Of a DNA stretch of 9,092 bases, positions 6,589-9,092 are shown piece by piece. This DNA comes from Paracoccaceae bacterium. Lineage in GTDB: Bacteria > Pseudomonadota > Alphaproteobacteria > Rhodobacterales > Rhodobacteraceae. The stretch lies in contig QKHF01000207.1 of the NCBI GenBank assembly GCA_003250135.1, positions 1 to 9,092 of the forward strand, written 5' to 3'. Position numbers and translations under genes: made by a program. The notes beneath the pieces were generated by a model. That model was not told the DNA's origin. It did not search any database and worked only from the letters and a program-made list of their open reading frames with translations. Every line of letters begins with the position of its first letter. Within the stretch, counting starts at the first letter, position 1.

Positions 6589-8444
6589 CAGAACGCCTGT
6601 CCGATCGCAAAGTAGAACTCGAAATCATTGTCGACATCGCGGGGATTGAGCGGAACGCCCACATCCAGCCGTATCGGGCCAACCGGCGAATAATAGCGGA
6701 ACCCGAGCCCCGTCGCCCATTGCACCTCCTCCTCGAAATTCGGGAACACCTCGGTCGAGACGGTGCCGCCATCCAGGAAGACGACGCCGCCGACGTCTCC
6801 GGCGATCGGCGCCCGCAGCTCCAGCCCCGCCTCCAGGACCGACAGGCCGCCGGTTGGGTCCTCCTCATCGTCCAGAGGGCCGATGAAGTCGCGCTGATAT
6901 CCGCGAACAGATCCGCCGCCGCCGGAATAGAGCCGCTTGGTCGGCGTCACCGTCTCCAGCTCGCCGGACAGGACGGAGCCGATCCGCCCACGAGCCGCGA
7001 GCACCCAACGCCCGTCGCCGGACAGGTTCAGATAGGTTGATCCGATCGTGTCCCAGACGACATAGGCGGTTGGCTCGCTTGCGTAGGTGCCCGTGTAGGG
7101 CGTGACGCTGGTGCGCAACCGGAATCCTTCGGTGGGATTCAGGAAGTCCGGCGTATCGTCGAATTCCAGGAACATCGGCAGGCCGAGCAGATACGCCTCG
7201 CCTTCGTTGGTGCTTTCGGTGATGTTGTCGTAGCCGATCGAGCCGCCCGCCCCGGCCCGCCAATGCCGGTTCAGGCGTCGCTCGATTCCCAAGGTGAACT
7301 CGCTTGAGAAACCGGTGAACACGTCATCGTCGCGATAGAGCGCCTCGCCGCCCGCGATCAGCGCCTGCTCGTCGCGCAAATATTGCGGCTTTCTGAAGTC
7401 GAACTCGATCTTTGGTTCTTCCTGCGAGATGTCGGCGGAGGCGCGCACGCTCTCGCCGGCGCCGAACAGGTTACGGTGCTGGAATCCGCCGCGCACAGCC
7501 GGACCCGTGTCGCTGTTGAAGCGCACGCCCGCCGTCAGCGACCGCGGCAATCTCTCCTCGGCTGTCACGGTGATCGGCGCGACACCGTCTGGCGGCAACT
7601 CCGCAGGCGTCTCGGGCAGCCGGACCGATACGGAGGAGAACAGACCGGTCTGCGCCAGCTCGCGCTGATACTCGTCCAGACGGGTTTGCCGCACGGGCTT
7701 GCCGTCCTCCCAGTTCTTGTACGAACGCAGGTAATCGTGATCCACCGACTCCGCGCCTTCGATCGTCATCTCGCCATAGCGGACGAAAGGACCGGGCGCG
7801 ATCCGGCTTTCCACCTCGATTGTTTCGGCGTCCATATCGGCCACCGCCCTGCGGCCAGCGGCCTCCGCATAGGGGTAGCCCCGATTCCGCAGCAGGGCGA
7901 CCGCGGCGGCCTCGGCGCCGACGATCTCTTCGGCCCGCGCACGGCCACCGACGGGAGAGCCCAACTTGGCCGCGTCCAGGTCTGGCGCGCCCTCGGCGGG
8001 CTCGGTCAGGGAAATCGTGTGAGACGCGAGGGTGAACGGCGCGCCCGGCTCCACGCGGGCGACGGCGCGCCACGGCGCATCCTTGGGGGGCTCCGCCTCT
8101 CCCTCTTTGGCTACCGGGGCGATGACCTCATAGTCGTATCCCGCGTCGTAGTAGCCTTCGGACTTCAGGATGGTCTGAACCAGGCTCTCATCCGTCTGCA
8201 ATCGCCGGGTCAGGAAGGAGGGGCTGGGCGCGCCGCCCTCGCTGAGCCGGAAGATCGACAGGGACTCGACCAGTAACGCCTCGATATCCTCGTCCGGCGC
8301 GCCCTCCAGCGCCGCCTCGTACTCGATCGCCGTGTCGGACGTCGGCAGAGAGACGTCGGACTGCAACGAATCGTCTCCCGAGGCGCAGGCGGCGAGCAAC
8401 GCCGCCGCGCCAGCGACGAGGACCATTCTGACCGTCATGCGCAT
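6588..8444 (-). CDS. tamA: TamA, Omp85-family outer-membrane subunit of the translocation and assembly module
   Basis: TamA is a 16-stranded outer-membrane barrel with periplasmic POTRA domains that partners TamB. From the preferred ATG at 8444 the protein has 618 residues. The N-terminus is basic, then hydrophobic, then LLAAC at residues 16-20, a good lipobox; this Cys20 is the only cysteine. Three POTRA-like segments follow at about 39-131 (SEGYYDAGYDYEV), 131-217 (RNRGYPYAEAAGR) and 222-297 (TGLFSSVSVRL). The Omp85 barrel occupies about 300-618, with the conserved VRGY of loop 6 at 513-516, YYSPVGPIRLDVGVPL near the end, and a C-terminal phenylalanine as in beta-signals. An ATG at 8483 would add 13 residues and spoil the compact signal peptide. 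GAGAGGA lies about 15 bases upstream of 8444, a long spacing, so the start is probable but not certain. The stop overlaps the tamB start (TGATG). Confidence 0.93.
   Translation of the reverse strand: MRMTVRMVLVAGAAALLAACASGDDSLQSDVSLPTSDTAIEYEAALEGAPDEDIEALLVESLSIFRLSEGGAPSPSFLTRRLQTDESLVQTILKSEGYYDAGYDYEVIAPVAKEGEAEPPKDAPWRAVARVEPGAPFTLASHTISLTEPAEGAPDLDAAKLGSPVGGRARAEEIVGAEAAAVALLRNRGYPYAEAAGRRAVADMDAETIEVESRIAPGPFVRYGEMTIEGAESVDHDYLRSYKNWEDGKPVRQTRLDEYQRELAQTGLFSSVSVRLPETPAELPPDGVAPITVTAEERLPRSLTAGVRFNSDTGPAVRGGFQHRNLFGAGESVRASADISQEEPKIEFDFRKPQYLRDEQALIAGGEALYRDDDVFTGFSSEFTLGIERRLNRHWRAGAGGSIGYDNITESTNEGEAYLLGLPMFLEFDDTPDFLNPTEGFRLRTSVTPYTGTYASEPTAYVVWDTIGSTYLNLSGDGRWVLAARGRIGSVLSGELETVTPTKRLYSGGGGSVRGYQRDFIGPLDDEEDPTGGLSVLEAGLELRAPIAGDVGGVVFLDGGTVSTEVFPNFEEEVQWATGLGFRYYSPVGPIRLDVGVPLNPRDVDNDFEFYFAIGQAF
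6596..6602 (-). promoter_or_regulatory. Ribosome binding site for tamB inside the 3' end of tamA
   Basis: On the minus strand this reads GGACAGG, 7 bases before the tamB ATG at 6588 and within the last tamA codons. Together with the one-base TGATG overlap it indicates translational coupling, with ribosomes finishing tamA reinitiating on tamB. Confidence 0.5.
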
Positions 8445-8497
8445 GAACGCCGCTTCGTTTCCTCTCCCGAGCCGCCAGACCATCAGATTCGGCGTTC
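8445..8497 (-). repeat. 8-bp inverted repeat in the tamA leader
   Basis: GAACGCCG (8445-8452) and CGGCGTTC (8490-8497) are exact reverse complements, separated by 37 bases. In the transcript the inner arm would abut the preferred tamA start codon (8444), leaving the GAGAGGA sequence in the loop. It could affect initiation, but 8 GC-rich base pairs around a long loop can arise by chance. No convincing promoter is visible between opgC and tamA. Confidence 0.3.
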
Positions 8498-8510
8498 GGG
8501 CGCCAGCCCT

Positions 8511-9092
8511 CTACTCAGCGGGGAAACCGCGCGGCTGAGACGCGTTGTTGGATTGGGCTGGGGCGGCGGCCTTCACCTCGCCATACGCGACGCCGATCAG
8601 GACAGCGCAACCGAACGCGTTTACGGCCAGCCGTGTCCAGACGTCGCGGCCAATCAGGTCCAGCAGGAAGCCGTCGAAATTGGCCAGCGGAATCGAGACC
8701 ATGAACACCGCAAGCGACTGGGTGCCGACCTTGCGGATCACCGGCACCGTCTTCAGGAACCCAGTCCCGGTCACCCAGCTGCGCGCCCGCGGGCCGATGA
8801 CCGCCCAGACCAAAAGGATCAGCGCCATCAGATGCGAGATCTGAACCAAGCCCATCTTGTCGCCGGGCACGATGGGAATGACCTGCAGCAGCCAGGCGTC
8901 GAGCGCCGGGGCGATGGCTTTGATCTCATCGATATAGGCGTAGGGCGCGGTTAGGATCAGCACGGCGCCAGCCCCGGTCAGGACCAGCGGCCCCGCCGCC
9001 CGTGGCGCACGAAATCCATCACGCAGCCGCACGCCGCCGGGCCCCACCGCGGCCCAGGCGAGGTAGGCCAGAGACAGGAAATGTAGATAACG
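8511..9092 (-). CDS. opgC: OpgC-like membrane protein (periplasmic glucan succinylation), N-terminal part outside window
   Basis: The frame is open to the right edge (it reads RYLHFLSLAYLAWAAVG beyond the internal GTG at 9047), so the start lies outside; 193 C-terminal residues are visible, about half of a typical OpgC. The family (PF10129) is related to acyltransferase-3 membrane enzymes and adds succinyl groups to osmoregulated periplasmic glucans. Recognisable stretches are VIPIVPGDKMGLVQISHLMAL, then RKVGTQSLAVFMVSIPLANF followed by DGFLLDLIGRDVWTRLAVN, and FGCAVLIGVAYGEV. About five hydrophobic segments are present (the one at the window edge, then PLVLTGAGAVLILTAPYAY, the HLMALILLVWAV helix, the VFMVSIPLANF helix and the last one), followed by a short Ala/Asn/Ser/Gln-rich cytoplasmic-looking tail. 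The stop is 66 bases before the preferred tamA start on the same strand, so co-transcription with tamAB is likely. Catalytic residues lie outside the window, so the assignment rests on the C-terminal motifs. Confidence 0.82.
   Translation of the reverse strand, partial: RYLHFLSLAYLAWAAVGPGGVRLRDGFRAPRAAGPLVLTGAGAVLILTAPYAYIDEIKAIAPALDAWLLQVIPIVPGDKMGLVQISHLMALILLVWAVIGPRARSWVTGTGFLKTVPVIRKVGTQSLAVFMVSIPLANFDGFLLDLIGRDVWTRLAVNAFGCAVLIGVAYGEVKAAAPAQSNNASQPRGFPAE
8514..8539. repeat. 6-bp inverted repeat at the opgC 3' end
   Basis: CTCAGC (8514-8519) and GCTGAG (8534-8539) pair around a 14-base loop immediately before the opgC stop codon. An alternative small GCGG/CCGC hairpin is nested in the same place. 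There is no T-run on the minus strand, so it is at best a weak attenuator between opgC and tamA. Confidence 0.2.

Noticed and set aside
7383..8276. 297-codon open frame on the + strand opposite tamA
   Set aside because: It is a shadow of the tamA coding frame with no recognisable motif or ribosome binding site.
8486..8490. GANTC sites in short gaps (8486-8490 and 1451-1455), possible CcrM cell-cycle methylation signals
   Set aside because: Two sites are about what base composition allows by chance, and nothing else links these genes to cell-cycle control.
9045..9047. GTG as the start of the OpgC-like gene
   Set aside because: The frame continues with a plausible hydrophobic helix to the right edge, and starting here would give about half of the family length.

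Overview
This GC-rich window has the gene set and codon bias of an alphaproteobacterium. TamA/TamB, an OpgC-type membrane protein and a CybB-type cytochrome b561 together point to a Gram-negative with an elaborate envelope, possibly in the Caulobacterales/Maricaulales/Hyphomonadaceae area. That placement is an inference from protein character. The window holds six protein genes, two of them cut by the window edges. I see no tRNA, rRNA, CRISPR array, insertion sequence, phage gene or toxin-antitoxin module, and no stretch longer than about 115 bases outside genes.

Left part (1-2173): a class I SAM-dependent methyltransferase enters from the left edge on the + strand. It converges on a minus-strand pair: a stand-alone RibD C-terminal-domain reductase followed by a four-helix cytochrome b561. 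The stop codons of the methyltransferase and the cytochrome gene overlap, and an imperfect inverted repeat spans them. A second, perfect 9-bp inverted repeat lies between the reductase and the cytochrome gene; one of its arms contains the reductase stop codon.

Right part (2287-9092): all minus strand, read right to left as opgC-like, tamA, tamB. TamA is an outer-membrane Omp85-family barrel with POTRA domains, and TamB is a very long periplasm-spanning beta-rich protein. They form the translocation and assembly module, linked to outer-membrane protein assembly and to lipid transport between the membranes. The tamA stop and tamB start overlap as TGATG, so translation is probably coupled. The OpgC-like protein, which in its family succinylates osmoregulated periplasmic glucans, ends 66 bases before the preferred tamA start. 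This block therefore looks like an envelope-biogenesis operon.

I do not see a new defence, mobile or RNA system here. The points that merit a second look are small: a lipoprotein-type signal on TamA whose cysteine is the only one in the protein, a gapless 101-residue internal tandem repeat in TamB, the inverted repeats at gene ends, and the pairing of a RibD-like reductase with a methyltransferase in what could be the edge of an uncharacterised pathway.
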